Of a stretch of DNA of 40,328 nt, positions 15,938-25,453 are shown piece by piece; positions within the stretch are counted from its first letter, which is position 1; every line of letters begins with the position of its first letter. A program made the position numbers and the translations under genes. This DNA comes from Anaerostipes butyraticus (GTDB lineage: Bacteria; Bacillota; Clostridia; Lachnospirales; Lachnospiraceae), in assembly GCF_016586355.1 (NCBI RefSeq), contig NZ_BLYI01000059.1:1-40328 (forward strand), given 5' to 3'. Under the pieces are notes generated by a model, which was not told the origin of the DNA, ran no database searches, and saw nothing but the letters and a program-made list of their open reading frames with translations.

Positions 15938-16942
15938 TTATTTCTTTTTCTTGTCTTCTCCTGCAAGAAATTCAATGTATTTTCCAGTTCCAATTGCTAC
16001 CGCAGTTAACGGGTCTTCTGCTGTCATCGTATTGATGCCTGTCTTTTCTTCAATTAACTCCTCTAAGCCCTGAATCAGTGATCCGCCGCCTGTCAGAACA
16101 ATTCCGCGATCAGAAATGTCGGCTGCCAGCTCAGGTGGAGTTCTCTCCAATACATTGTGTACTGCATCTACAATCTGGTAAGCAGGCTCTCTCAAGGCCT
16201 CTTCCGTCTCCTCAGATGTAACGGTAACTGTCTTTGGAAGACCCGTCACAAGGTTTCTTCCTCTTACATCCATCGTAAGATTTTCCGGACGTTTATATAC
16301 AGTTCCCACATTGATCTTAATCTCTTCCGCAGTACGCTCACCAATCAGAAGGTTATGCTTCTTGCGCATAAAACGCACGATTGCTTCATCGAAATCATCT
16401 CCGGCAACTTTGATGGAGCTGCTTACAACAACGCCTCCAAGAGAGATGACTGCGATATCAGCTGTACCTCCTCCGATATCTACGATCATGTTTCCGCAAG
16501 GCTTGGAAATATCAATTCCTGCTCCGATTGCCGCAGCGACCGGCTCTTCAATAATGGATACTTCTCTTGCGCCTGCCTGATATGTTGCGTCTTCTACTGC
16601 TTTCTTCTCTACTTCTGTAGCTCCGCTCGGCACACATACACTGATGCGCGGCTTTCTTCCAAATAAAGATTTGCCTACTGTGCGGTTGATAAAATAGCTG
16701 AGCATCTTCTCAGTTACCGTATAATCAGAAATAACACCCTGGCGAAGCGGACGGACTGCTACGATATTGCCCGGAGTTCTTCCAAGCATCAGACGCGCTT
16801 CCTCTCCAATCGCTTTAATCTTATTTGTATCTCTATCAAAAGCCACAACGGAAGGCTCTTTTAAAACAACGCCTTTTCCTCTTACGTATACTAAGACGCT
16901 GGCTGTTCCTAAATCAATTCCAATATCTGTTCCTACTGCCAT
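15938..16942 (-). CDS. mreB: Rod-shape protein of the MreB/Mbl actin family
   Basis: A 334-residue bacterial actin that guides lateral cell-wall synthesis beneath the membrane. The phosphate-1 loop is DIGIDLGTASVLVYV at the N-terminus, the phosphate-2 loop is IVDIGGGTADIAVI near residue 155, and the adenosine-binding motif GIVLTGGGSLIQGLEEL lies near residue 285. The length is normal. No mreC or mreD follows, so it is a solitary paralogue, more like Mbl or MreBH than the mre operon copy. It ends with a terminator and has its own promoter. Confidence 0.93.
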   Translation of the reverse strand: MAVGTDIGIDLGTASVLVYVRGKGVVLKEPSVVAFDRDTNKIKAIGEEARLMLGRTPGNIVAVRPLRQGVISDYTVTEKMLSYFINRTVGKSLFGRKPRISVCVPSGATEVEKKAVEDATYQAGAREVSIIEEPVAAAIGAGIDISKPCGNMIVDIGGGTADIAVISLGGVVVSSSIKVAGDDFDEAIVRFMRKKHNLLIGERTAEEIKINVGTVYKRPENLTMDVRGRNLVTGLPKTVTVTSEETEEALREPAYQIVDAVHNVLERTPPELAADISDRGIVLTGGGSLIQGLEELIEEKTGINTMTAEDPLTAVAIGTGKYIEFLAGEDKKKK

Positions 16943-17042
16943 GGTAACTATTTTCCCCTTTCGATTTTCTTCTCTTAACTACTGCTCTTCTCTTCTGTTT
17001 TTATTATGTTAATGTTTGATTATTCGTATACATACTCTCTTA

Positions 17043-17070
17043 ATTATAAACATTTCTTCAAAAAATTCAA
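17043..17070 (-). promoter_or_regulatory. Candidate promoter of mreB
   Basis: On the minus strand TTGAAT (17065-17070) and TATAAT (17043-17048) are 16 bp apart. The untranslated leader would be about 95 bases and ends with AAAGGGG. Confidence 0.6.
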
Positions 17071-17106
17071 TTGTTTTTTACAGATTCACCAAAAATTCAG
17101 CAAAAA

Positions 17107-17970
17107 TTAAGATTTCTCCCATCTGCCTGAAGCTCCGCATGGCAGAACGAGTCCGTTGGAACTGACCGGAAGCCCGATTTCATCAGATATTACACGGCCT
17201 CCGAATTTCCTTCCCACCTCGGTTTCCAGCATGTAGGTCAGCACGGCCGGCTGCAACCCTGTCGTATAAGAATTTATCAAAAAGAATAATGGATCATCAG
17301 ATAAAATCCTGGTACAAAGCTGGATAAAAGGATAGATCTTTTCCTCTATTTTCCAGATCTCGCCTTTTGGACCTCTTCCATAGGACGGCGGATCCATGAT
17401 TATGCCATCATAATGATTTCCACGGCGGATTTCTCTCTCTACAAATTTTACACAGTCATCCACCAGCCATCGAATCGGTTTCTCTCTTAATCCGGACAGC
17501 TGGGCATTTTCTTTTGCCCAGTTGACCATACCCTTGGATGCGTCCACATGCGTCACAGACGCTCCGGCAGCGGCTGCCGCCAGGGTTGCCCCTCCTGTAT
17601 ACGCAAACAGATTCAATACTTTCACCGGACGTCCGGCTGACCGGATTTTTTCAGAAAACCAGTCCCAGTTGACGGCCTGCTCCGGGAACAGTCCTGTATG
17701 TTTGAAACTGAAAGGCTGAAGATGAAATTTCAAATCCTTGTATCGAATATCCCATTTTTTCGGAAGATGGAAAAACTCCCACTGGCCTCCGCCTTTTCTG
17801 CTTCTGTGATAATGTCCATTAGGATGCTTCCACTCTCTCAATTTCTTCGGGGTATTCCATAATACCTGGGGATCCGGCCTTACCAGAATATAGTCCCCCC
17901 ATCGTTCCAGCTTTTCCCCTCCGGAAGTATCCAGTACCTCATAATCTTTCCATTGATCTGCAGTCCACAT
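17107..17970 (-). CDS. Class I SAM-dependent methyltransferase (COG1092, RlmI/RlmK-like core)
   Basis: The 287-residue protein has the SAM-binding motif I VLNLFAYTGGATLAAAAAGA near residue 115, an acidic motif II at HVDASKGMVNWAKENA, and the base-methylation motif IMDPPSYGRG near residue 190. That pattern is typical of 23S rRNA cytosine/guanine methyltransferases of the RlmI/RlmK group, but the N-terminal PUA domain of RlmI is missing. The substrate is therefore uncertain, and rRNA is the likely target. It stands alone between mreB and the debranching-enzyme gene. Confidence 0.85.
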   Translation of the reverse strand: MWTADQWKDYEVLDTSGGEKLERWGDYILVRPDPQVLWNTPKKLREWKHPNGHYHRSRKGGGQWEFFHLPKKWDIRYKDLKFHLQPFSFKHTGLFPEQAVNWDWFSEKIRSAGRPVKVLNLFAYTGGATLAAAAAGASVTHVDASKGMVNWAKENAQLSGLREKPIRWLVDDCVKFVEREIRRGNHYDGIIMDPPSYGRGPKGEIWKIEEKIYPFIQLCTRILSDDPLFFLINSYTTGLQPAVLTYMLETEVGRKFGGRVISDEIGLPVSSNGLVLPCGASGRWEKS

Positions 17971-18085
17971 ATACGCTCACTTTCTATCTATAACATTTCT
18001 GATCTGATTTCTTGCTTCTCAATTATTATAATGTCAAATCATGAAATTTCAAGCTGTTTTTTCTAATTTTTCTGATAAGAATCTT

Positions 18086-20158
18086 TTAATCTCGTATCAT
18101 TTCCAGTACAACGACACTGCGTTCTTCCAGCCAGATTTTTTTCCGGTCATATACCTGGACATCCTGATTCCAGGCAGTATTGGAAATGATTTCCCACCGG
18201 CATTCTCCTGGCTCCGGAAGTTCTATGGTACACGGTTCCCAGTGCATATTCATGCCCACATAGATTACTTCATCCTCTGTTTCCTCCCGGTTCTTTCCTG
18301 CGAACATAATGCCCAGGACTCTGGACTCCGGTTCCTGATCAGCTTCCCATGGATGAATTCCATGAAAACTTACTCCAGGCAGTCCGTTCTGCGGAGCTTT
18401 TGTATTCCGCTTTAACACATTTTTCCGTCTCCGATAATGAATCATTTTCTGGAAATGGCGGAAAACATCCTCATTTTCCTGAAGCTGATCCCAGTTCAGC
18501 CATGAAATCTTATTATCCTGACAATATGAGTTATTATTTCCAAACTGAGTATTGCAAAATTCATCTCCGGACAAAAGCATTGGCACACCCCGGCTCAGCA
18601 TCAGAACTGAAACCGCATTTTTTACCAGTTTTTTTCGAAGCCGGAGTACCTCTTCCCTCTGCGTCTCTCCTTCTTCTCCGCAGTTCCAGCTGTTATTGTT
18701 GTTTTCTCCGTCTGTATTGTTCCAGCCGTTGGCTTCGTTATGTTTTACATTATAAGAATACAAATCCCACAATGTAAATCCATCATGACAGGTAATAAAG
18801 TTTACAGACGCCTCATATCCCCGTACAGACGGATCATAAAGATCTTTCGATCCGGTCATTCGTTCCATCACTGCCGGAACCATTCCTGCGTCGCCCTTTA
18901 AAAAACGCCTCATATCATCCCTGTACCTTCCGTTCCACTCTGACCAGCGGTTCCAGGATGGAAAACTTCCTACCTGATACAGTCCTCCCGCATCCCATGC
19001 TTCCGCAATCAGTTTTACCTTCCCGAGAATCGGATCAAAAGCCAGACGTTCCAGAAGCGGCGGTTTGCTCAGAGGCGTTCCATCTTCACTTCGTCCCAGG
19101 ATCGATGCAAGATCAAACCGGAACCCATCAATCCGGTATTCAATCACCCAGTACCGCAGGCAGTCCAGGATCATATTCTGCACCACCGGATGATTGCAGT
19201 TCAGCGTATTGCCGCATCCGCTGAAATTGTAATACTGCCCGTCTGCCGTCAGCATATAATAAACATTATTATCAAATCCTTTCAGAGAAATCACCGGTCC
19301 ATCCTGATTTCCTTCCGCCGTATGATTAAAGACCACGTCCAGGATAATCTCCATTCCTTCATCATGAAGCAGCTTCACCAGCGATTTCAGTTCATCCCCT
19401 TCCCTGTTAAATTCTTTTTCTGAAGCATAACTGGTATTGGGCGCAAAAAATCCGATTGGATTATATCCCCAGTAATCCAGAAGCCGCTCACCATTTACAA
19501 CCCTGTTTTCCCTGGTCTCATCGAATTCAAAAATCGGCATCAGTTCTACCGCATTGATCCCTAATTCTTTCAGATACGGAATTTTTTCCTTGATTCCTTC
19601 AAATGTTCCCGGATAACAGACTCCAGAAGATGCATCCTTTGTAAATCCCCTTGTATGAAGTTCATAAATGATCAAATCTTCCATAGGAATTGGTTTCTTC
19701 TTCCCTTCGCCCCAGTCAAAATCCGGCGCCACCACCCGGGCCCGGTAGGCAAATCCATAATCCGGATGTACGCCCCAGTCACTCTGCCCGGTCACTGCTT
19801 TTGCATAAGGATCCAAAAGCAGCCGGTTTTTATCAAACAGCTGACCCTTTTTGGGATCGTATGGTCCGTTGATACGGTAAGCATATTCAAACTCACTGAT
19901 GTCCAGATCAAAAACGATCATGGAATACACATGTCCGATTCTGTATTCTTCGGGAAACGGAATAACCGCATAAGGTTCTCTGGCTTCTCTTTCAAACAGC
20001 ACCAGTTCACATCCTGTTCCTCCCTGGGTCTGTACGGTAAAGCTTACCCCTCCCGGAATCGCCACTGCTCCATTTTCCAGGAAAAACCCCGGGCGGATAC
20101 GAAATCCGTCATATTCGTCCACCGGTATCAGCTGACTGCTTTCCTTCATCACGCTCAT
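18086..20158 (-). CDS. glgX: Glycogen debranching enzyme GlgX / isoamylase-type GH13
   Basis: The 690-residue cytoplasmic glycoside hydrolase cleaves alpha-1,6 branches of glycogen or limit dextrins. An N-terminal CBM48-like beta domain (about 15-140) is followed by the GH13 barrel. Visible GH13 regions are VVFNH near residue 275, the nucleophile D349 in IDGFRFDLAS, the acid/base E386 in LIAEAWDAGG, and H458-D459 in FITCHDGFTL. There is no signal peptide. GGAGGCAGAAGT precedes the ATG. No other glycogen genes adjoin it. A pullulanase-type activity cannot be excluded from sequence. Confidence 0.93.
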   Translation of the reverse strand: MSVMKESSQLIPVDEYDGFRIRPGFFLENGAVAIPGGVSFTVQTQGGTGCELVLFEREAREPYAVIPFPEEYRIGHVYSMIVFDLDISEFEYAYRINGPYDPKKGQLFDKNRLLLDPYAKAVTGQSDWGVHPDYGFAYRARVVAPDFDWGEGKKKPIPMEDLIIYELHTRGFTKDASSGVCYPGTFEGIKEKIPYLKELGINAVELMPIFEFDETRENRVVNGERLLDYWGYNPIGFFAPNTSYASEKEFNREGDELKSLVKLLHDEGMEIILDVVFNHTAEGNQDGPVISLKGFDNNVYYMLTADGQYYNFSGCGNTLNCNHPVVQNMILDCLRYWVIEYRIDGFRFDLASILGRSEDGTPLSKPPLLERLAFDPILGKVKLIAEAWDAGGLYQVGSFPSWNRWSEWNGRYRDDMRRFLKGDAGMVPAVMERMTGSKDLYDPSVRGYEASVNFITCHDGFTLWDLYSYNVKHNEANGWNNTDGENNNNSWNCGEEGETQREEVLRLRKKLVKNAVSVLMLSRGVPMLLSGDEFCNTQFGNNNSYCQDNKISWLNWDQLQENEDVFRHFQKMIHYRRRKNVLKRNTKAPQNGLPGVSFHGIHPWEADQEPESRVLGIMFAGKNREETEDEVIYVGMNMHWEPCTIELPEPGECRWEIISNTAWNQDVQVYDRKKIWLEERSVVVLEMIRD

Positions 20159-20190
20159 ACTTCTGCCTCCTTCAAGACTCGCTCTTTTCC

Positions 20191-20232
20191 GAAAAAATAA
20201 GCAAAAGAAAGGACATGCGTCCTTTCTTTTGC
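20191..20232 (-). terminator. Terminator after the DUF815 ATPase gene
   Basis: GCAAAAGAAAGGAC and GTCCTTTCTTTTGC form a perfect 14-bp stem with a 4-base loop (20201-20232), followed on the minus strand by TTATTTTTT. It overlaps the stop codon of the ATPase gene. Confidence 0.93.
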
Positions 20233-21539
20233 TATGCCTTCATGCCCAGCAGATAATTGACGAATTGCTGTGCAGTCCGCCCTGAAATTCCGCCGTGGCT
20301 CAGTTCCCATTTATTCGCTTCTTTGCATAAAGCCTCATCATCCATTGTAATGCCTGCTTTATGAGCCAGTTCCGTAACAATATGGAAATACTCTTTCTGA
20401 CTTGGTTTTGAAAAACTGATGGTTACACCGAAACGGTTGACCAGAGAAAGTTTTTCTTCCATTGTATCGGATCTGTGGATTCCGTTATGGTTCTCCACAT
20501 CATCTCTGTCATTCCAGGTCTCCTTGATCAGGTGACGGCGGTTGGAGGTTGCGTAAATCAGAATATTTTCCGGTTTCGTCTCCACGCCGCCTTCGATCAC
20601 AGCCTTTAAGAATTTATACTCAATCTCAAACTCCTCAAAGGACAGATCATCCATATAAATGATAAAACGATAATTGCGGTTTTTGATCTTCGCGATGACA
20701 TTGGAGAGATCCTTAAACTGATGCTTATAAATCTCAATCATGCGCAGTCCCTGATCATAATACTCGTTGACGATTGCCTTGATGCTGGTAGATTTTCCAG
20801 TACCGCTGTCCCCAAACAGCAGAACGTTGTTGGCTTTTCTTCCCTGTACAAAGGCTTCTGTATTGTCCACCAGCTTCTTCTTCTGGATCTCGTATCCTAC
20901 CAGATCAGACAATACAACTTTATCCATATTGTTGATCGCACGGAACCGGATATCATTGTTCCCGCATTCTTCGATACGAAATGCCTTGTTCAGTCCAAAC
21001 ATTCCTACACCATAAGCCCGGTAGAAATCCGTTACCATATCAAAAAATTCATTTTCATCTTTTGCTGTTTCCAGCTTCGCACTTAAATCTCTTACTTTTT
21101 CACTGACATTTTTATTGTACATCAGCTCCGGCTTCCCAATTGCTTTGTAATCTGAAATCCTGCTGAAGCAGTCAATTCCAAGTTTCTCCTCGATGCCGGA
21201 AAAATCAAAGTGAAACAGTTCCTGAAATGCCCTGAAATCATTTTTTGCAAAATAATTTACGCTTCCGTCCTTGGCTCCGGTCTTCTCACAGGTAATGCTG
21301 AACGGATTTTCATTGGTGATCAGAAGAAATGTCAGATAATTATGCCAGAGATTCCGGTCAAAGGCATAATCTGTCGCTGTCTGCAGCAGCCGTTTGATCT
21401 GTCCGAAAACACGGGTTCTTAAAACGTCCGCAGTCTGGGATCCTTCTTCCATACAACGAAAAATATCACTGATCTGCATTAAAATGGAATCTTTGTCCAT
21501 ATCTCCATACAGTAATAATTCTGAAACAATCTTGTACAT
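20232..21539 (-). CDS. DUF815 AAA+-type ATP-binding protein
   Basis: A 435-residue cytoplasmic ATPase of the DUF815 family. It has Walker A LLFGDSGTGKSTSIKAI near residue 245, Walker B FIIYMDDLSFE near residue 290 and a sensor-1-like YATSNRRHLI. Members are widespread in clostridia but their substrate is unknown. The N-terminal about 180 residues are helical and specific to the family. The ATG at 21539 is preferred because GGAG lies 9 bases upstream; a TTG nine codons earlier keeps the frame open. It is transcribed alone with a strong terminator. Confidence 0.9.
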   Translation of the reverse strand: MYKIVSELLLYGDMDKDSILMQISDIFRCMEEGSQTADVLRTRVFGQIKRLLQTATDYAFDRNLWHNYLTFLLITNENPFSITCEKTGAKDGSVNYFAKNDFRAFQELFHFDFSGIEEKLGIDCFSRISDYKAIGKPELMYNKNVSEKVRDLSAKLETAKDENEFFDMVTDFYRAYGVGMFGLNKAFRIEECGNNDIRFRAINNMDKVVLSDLVGYEIQKKKLVDNTEAFVQGRKANNVLLFGDSGTGKSTSIKAIVNEYYDQGLRMIEIYKHQFKDLSNVIAKIKNRNYRFIIYMDDLSFEEFEIEYKFLKAVIEGGVETKPENILIYATSNRRHLIKETWNDRDDVENHNGIHRSDTMEEKLSLVNRFGVTISFSKPSQKEYFHIVTELAHKAGITMDDEALCKEANKWELSHGGISGRTAQQFVNYLLGMKA

Positions 21540-21628
21540 ATTTCTTATCTCCAATCTTTCTGTCAAATAAATGTGATGTATTCATTATAACATTATTGGA
21601 TTTATTTTTCATTGAATTGTTGCAAAAA

Positions 21629-22525
21629 TCATAATTCCTGTGATGAAAATACCAGACAAGCCGCTCCGATCAGGCCGCAGTCTTCTCCCAGAACCGCCGG
21701 TACAATATGAACATTGTCCTGCAGCGCGTCATATACTTTTGCCCTTACTCTCTTTTCTATTTCCTGTATAAATCCCGGTATTTTAAGGGCAACGCTTCCT
21801 CCCAGTACAAAAAGATCCGGATCCAGCACTCCGTAAAGAATCCCCAGAAAACTGGACAGATATTCATAAGCATCCTCCATGATTTCCTGTGCTTTCAAAT
21901 TTCCTGCCGCTGCTTTCTCATACACTTCTCCTGCATGCTCCGCTTCGATTCCCTCTGCTCTGGCCCGGGTCACAATTGCAGTCCCGCTGGCAATGGATTC
22001 AATGGATCCTTTTTTCAAATCTCCCTGAGATGGTCCGTCTTTCCATAAAATAGAATTAGCTACTTCCTGAGCAAATCCTCTTGCGCCCCGGTAAATTTTC
22101 CCTCCTGTACAGAATCCGGCTCCTACACCGGTTGAAATCGTTAAAAACTGCACATATTCCTTTCCTTTTCCGGCTCCTGTCACTGCCTCTGCCAGACAGG
22201 CAAGATTCGCGTCATTCTCAAGATACACTTTCACACCTGTCAGTTCTTCCAAATGCTGAGTCAGCTTAAAATGATGCCATCCCGGAAGATTAGGCGGCGT
22301 CAGCACCTCACCATGAATCAGATCCAGAGGTCCCGGACATGAAATCCCAATTCCCTCAATCGGACACTCAAATTCATGGATGATGTCCCGAATCTTTTTC
22401 AGGGTTTCTTCCGGATTCTCGCCATTGGTAGAAAACTGTTTTCTGTCTATAACCTCATATGTTTCACTGATCAGCGCGACTCTCGTATTGGTGCCGCCTA
22501 CATCGATTCCTGCTGCATATTTCAT
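21629..22525 (-). CDS. ROK-family sugar kinase (glucokinase-like) lacking the zinc motif
   Basis: The 298-residue protein has the ATP-binding start GIDVGGTNTRVAL, the catalytic Asp in LENDANLACLAEA near residue 105, and GVGAGFCTGGKIYRGARG. The usual ROK zinc motif (GHx11CxCGxxGCxE) is absent: the His position reads EVANSI and the Cys cluster reads GDLKKGSIES. The overall length fits a kinase, not a repressor, and there is no HTH. It lies last in the fructose-PTS/aldolase operon, behind a hairpin that may lower its expression. The substrate is unknown; a sugar that escapes PTS phosphorylation is a reasonable guess. GGAGGG precedes the ATG. Confidence 0.85.
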   Translation of the reverse strand: MKYAAGIDVGGTNTRVALISETYEVIDRKQFSTNGENPEETLKKIRDIIHEFECPIEGIGISCPGPLDLIHGEVLTPPNLPGWHHFKLTQHLEELTGVKVYLENDANLACLAEAVTGAGKGKEYVQFLTISTGVGAGFCTGGKIYRGARGFAQEVANSILWKDGPSQGDLKKGSIESIASGTAIVTRARAEGIEAEHAGEVYEKAAAGNLKAQEIMEDAYEYLSSFLGILYGVLDPDLFVLGGSVALKIPGFIQEIEKRVRAKVYDALQDNVHIVPAVLGEDCGLIGAACLVFSSQEL

Positions 22526-22542
22526 TTATCAGCCCTCCATTC

Positions 22543-22566
22543 AAAAAGAGGGCGGCAATGCCGCCC
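22543..22566 (-). terminator. Intercistronic hairpin between aldolase 1 and the ROK gene
   Basis: GGGCGGC and GCCGCCC form a perfect 7-bp GC stem with an AAT/ATT loop (22550-22566). On the minus strand it is followed by TCTTTTTG. It may terminate part of the transcripts or protect the upstream mRNA, because the ROK ribosome site begins straight after it. Confidence 0.7.
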
Positions 22567-22581
22567 CGTTATTCAGTCATC

Positions 22582-23451
22582 TTATTCATAATAATATTTT
22601 ACTTTGTCTGCAGAGTCAAATAATGTAATTTTTTCTCCGATTACTTTTTTGCATGCTTCAATTGGCTCTGGATAGATTTCCAGCGGCTCACGGTATTCCG
22701 GATGCGCATTTAATACCTCTCTGCATTTCTCATAGAAAGCAACTTTAATATCACTGGAAATATTGATCTTGGAAATTCCAATCTTAACTGCTTTTGCAAT
22801 TTCTTCATCTTTGTTGCTGGATCCGCCGTGAAGAACCAGAGGAATATCCAGTGTGTCTTTTAATGTCTGTAAAATATCCAGGCGCAGTTCCGGTTTCATG
22901 TCACTTGGATAAATTCCGTGAGCGGTTCCGATCGCAACTGCCAGAGTGTCAATTCCAGTCTTCTCCACAAAATCTTTTGCCTGATCCGGATCTGTGTAGA
23001 TAACGCCAACAGTTCCTCCTTCAATAGAGTTTCCTGTTGTTCCGATCGTTCCAAGTTCGCTTTCTACTGATACATTTGCAAGATGAGCTACCTCACATAC
23101 TTTTTTTGTAATTTCAATATTTTCCTCATAAGGCAGTTTGGATGCATCGATCATAACAGAGGTAAATCCTGCCTGGATGGCACGTACTACTGTCTCATAT
23201 TTATCGCCATGATCCAGGTGGATAACAACCGGAACATCTGTCCTGGATGCTTCATAGATCATACTTTTAACCAGGCTTGTCTCTACGAAATTGAACTCAT
23301 CCGGTGAGAGTTCCAGGATAACCGGACTCTTCATTTCCTTTACTTTCTGCATTACTGCTTTCAAAAGCTGATCGCTTCCGATATTAAATGCAGGAACTGC
23401 GAATCCTTTCTCATCTGCTACTTTTAATAATTCTTTCATGTTCATTAACAT
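22582..23451 (-). CDS. Class II ketose-bisphosphate aldolase, paralogue 1
   Basis: A 289-residue zinc aldolase of the Fba/GatY/KbaY family that splits fructose- or tagatose-bisphosphate (or a 1-phosphate analogue) to dihydroxyacetone phosphate and a second aldehyde. The metal ligands are visible in HLDHGD, GTAHGIY and LVLHGGSSN. The catalytic-Asp region is HLDHG and the phosphate loop is GGSSN. The start at 23451 follows AAAGGAG by nine bases; the closely spaced ATGs at codons 3 and 5 have no better site. It lies 15 bp after paralogue 2, so the two are co-transcribed. Confidence 0.92.
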   Translation of the reverse strand: MLMNMKELLKVADEKGFAVPAFNIGSDQLLKAVMQKVKEMKSPVILELSPDEFNFVETSLVKSMIYEASRTDVPVVIHLDHGDKYETVVRAIQAGFTSVMIDASKLPYEENIEITKKVCEVAHLANVSVESELGTIGTTGNSIEGGTVGVIYTDPDQAKDFVEKTGIDTLAVAIGTAHGIYPSDMKPELRLDILQTLKDTLDIPLVLHGGSSNKDEEIAKAVKIGISKINISSDIKVAFYEKCREVLNAHPEYREPLEIYPEPIEACKKVIGEKITLFDSADKVKYYYE

Positions 23452-23466
23452 AATATGTATCTCCTT

Positions 23467-24321
23467 TTATAATGATTTTCCTTCTGATCCTGATAATCGG
23501 ATATATTTTTTTACAAGTTCCTGACTGTCAATTTCTGCCTGGTGCATCATGACCCAGTAATTGATATCCGGATTTTCCTGTAACTGTCTTTTTATACTTT
23601 CTGTATTAGCGTTCATAAAATCACATCCGACATTGATTTTATTGATTCCATATTTCACGCATTTTTTAATATTTTCATCTCCGGAACCGCTTCCTCCGTG
23701 GAGTACCAGAGGCATCTTTGTTTTTTCCTTAATCTTTTTCAGAATTTCAAAGTCAAACTCCGGCACATATCCTTCCGGATAATTTCCGTGAGAACTTCCA
23801 AAAGAAATCGCTAATGCATCAACTCCGGTTTCCCGTGCAAATTTCAGCGCTTCTTCCGGATCTGTTTTCATATCATCGTCTGTATATTGATCCCCTTCAC
23901 TTGCGCCCATACAGCCTATTTCACCTTCTACGCTGGCGTCAAAGGCTTCTGCGAACTTCACGATTTCCCTGGTCATCTTTATATTCCCTTCCAGGTCATA
24001 CCGGGACGCGTCTACCATTACACTTGTATATCCGTCTGTCAGTGCCTTTTTCAAAAGCCCTGTCTCTTCTCCATGGTCAAAGTTCAGCGCTACTTCCACG
24101 CTGGCACGTTCTGCCAGTTTCTTTACAACTGGCGCGATTAAATTGCTGTCACAATGATTTACCATGTGTTCCTGAACAATATTGATAATGACCGGCGCCC
24201 GCATTGACTGGGCTGCGGCAATGACTGCTCTTGTCGTTTCGATATTGAAGCAGTTGATTGCCATTACTGCATAATTGCCTTCATTTGCTCTTTTGAGCAT
24301 CCCTTTCATTGATACATACAT
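23467..24321 (-). CDS. Class II ketose-bisphosphate aldolase, paralogue 2
   Basis: A second aldolase of 284 residues with ligands in NFDHGEE, SFGSSHGNY and LVLHGGSGSG. It differs clearly from paralogue 1. It has Asn-Phe before the DHG, a GCMGASEGDQYTDDD loop where paralogue 1 has GTIGTTGNSIEGG, and a longer polar C-terminus. The active loops differ, so the two may act on different stereoisomers or form a mixed complex (compare KbaY/KbaZ, though both here retain zinc ligands). It follows IIC by 22 bp. Confidence 0.9.
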   Translation of the reverse strand: MYVSMKGMLKRANEGNYAVMAINCFNIETTRAVIAAAQSMRAPVIINIVQEHMVNHCDSNLIAPVVKKLAERASVEVALNFDHGEETGLLKKALTDGYTSVMVDASRYDLEGNIKMTREIVKFAEAFDASVEGEIGCMGASEGDQYTDDDMKTDPEEALKFARETGVDALAISFGSSHGNYPEGYVPEFDFEILKKIKEKTKMPLVLHGGSGSGDENIKKCVKYGINKINVGCDFMNANTESIKRQLQENPDINYWVMMHQAEIDSQELVKKYIRLSGSEGKSL

Positions 24322-24343
24322 AGCGTTGTCTCCTTTTTATCTG

Positions 24344-25432
24344 TTAAGAAATCGTGAATCCTGATAAATCCATTTCTTCTTCTTTGTCTTCTATGATCGG
24401 ATTCTCATCTCCGGTTCTTCTCTTCTTGATCAGCACAAGAAGAACACCTGTTACGGCAGTTCCTGCAAGAAGCGCGATCAGCGCTGCCAGAGGATTGGAC
24501 ATCGCCGGGATTACAAAGACTCCGCCAGACGGAACTTTGCTTCCAACTCCCAGTGTGAAACTGATGGCTCCGGTAACTCCGCATCCGGTTGCTGTACAGA
24601 TACAGGTACGAATCAGGTCATTCATGGCAATCGGGATAACTCCCTCAGAAATCATGCACAGTCCCATTGGGAACGCAACCTTAATATTTTCCACTTCCTG
24701 AGCTGCATAGATCGGTTTCTTTAATACTTTAGATAATACCAATGAGAATGTGATTCCCAGCGGAGGAACCATAGCCGCAAGTACCTTGATCGCTTCCGGT
24801 TCTGTAATTCCTTCCAGCAGAAGTCCGTCACAAATCAGGTTTGGAACTTTACTGATCGGGCCTCCAAAGTCAATACATCCAAGGGCTCCGATGATAAATC
24901 CGTAAACACCTTTGGAAGACTGGTCAAGTCCTGTAATAAAGTTTGTCAAAGCGTTGGTTGCCCATACGATTGGATTTCCAATCACAAAGAACATAATCAA
25001 TCCTGCGATCAAAGCAGATAATGTTGGAATGATCATCATCGGCATCAAAGCTTCTGCCCATTTTGGCACTTTCAGATGATTACGGATGAATAAAGCAATA
25101 TAACCTGCCAGGTAACCGCCGATCATACCGCCAAGGAATCCTGCTCCAAGGAAAGAAGCAATCTGTCCCATTAAGAAACCAGGAGCAATACCAGGTCTGT
25201 CTGCAATGGAGTAGGAAATATATCCTGCGATGAAGGACGGCAGCAGTCCCATTCCCAGTGTACCTAATGTGGTAAGAGCACTAGGCACTGTCATCTTGGA
25301 TAACTCAGTTACATTTTCTCCTCCCGTCAGATTACCGATAGCAATCAGAAGTCCGGAAGCAACAACCAGCGGCAGCATATAGGAAATGGCCGTCAAGGCA
25401 TGTCTTTTTAATTCTTCTACGACTTTTTTCAT
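24344..25432 (-). CDS. PTS fructose-family transporter subunit IIC
   Basis: A 362-residue polytopic membrane protein. It starts with ELKRHALTAISYMLPLVVASG, the N-terminus typical of fructose-type IIC, and contains GGPISKVPN and PSGGVFVIPAMSNPL, conserved in this family. A hydrophilic, acidic C-terminal tail ends DLSGFTIS. It should import a ketose or mannose-type sugar with phosphorylation, usually at C1. It stands 21 bp after IIB; unlike FruA, the IIA, IIB and IIC domains are separate proteins here. Confidence 0.93.
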   Translation of the reverse strand: MKKVVEELKRHALTAISYMLPLVVASGLLIAIGNLTGGENVTELSKMTVPSALTTLGTLGMGLLPSFIAGYISYSIADRPGIAPGFLMGQIASFLGAGFLGGMIGGYLAGYIALFIRNHLKVPKWAEALMPMMIIPTLSALIAGLIMFFVIGNPIVWATNALTNFITGLDQSSKGVYGFIIGALGCIDFGGPISKVPNLICDGLLLEGITEPEAIKVLAAMVPPLGITFSLVLSKVLKKPIYAAQEVENIKVAFPMGLCMISEGVIPIAMNDLIRTCICTATGCGVTGAISFTLGVGSKVPSGGVFVIPAMSNPLAALIALLAGTAVTGVLLVLIKKRRTGDENPIIEDKEEEMDLSGFTIS

Positions 25433-25453
25433 ATTCTCTCTTCTCCTTTGTAT

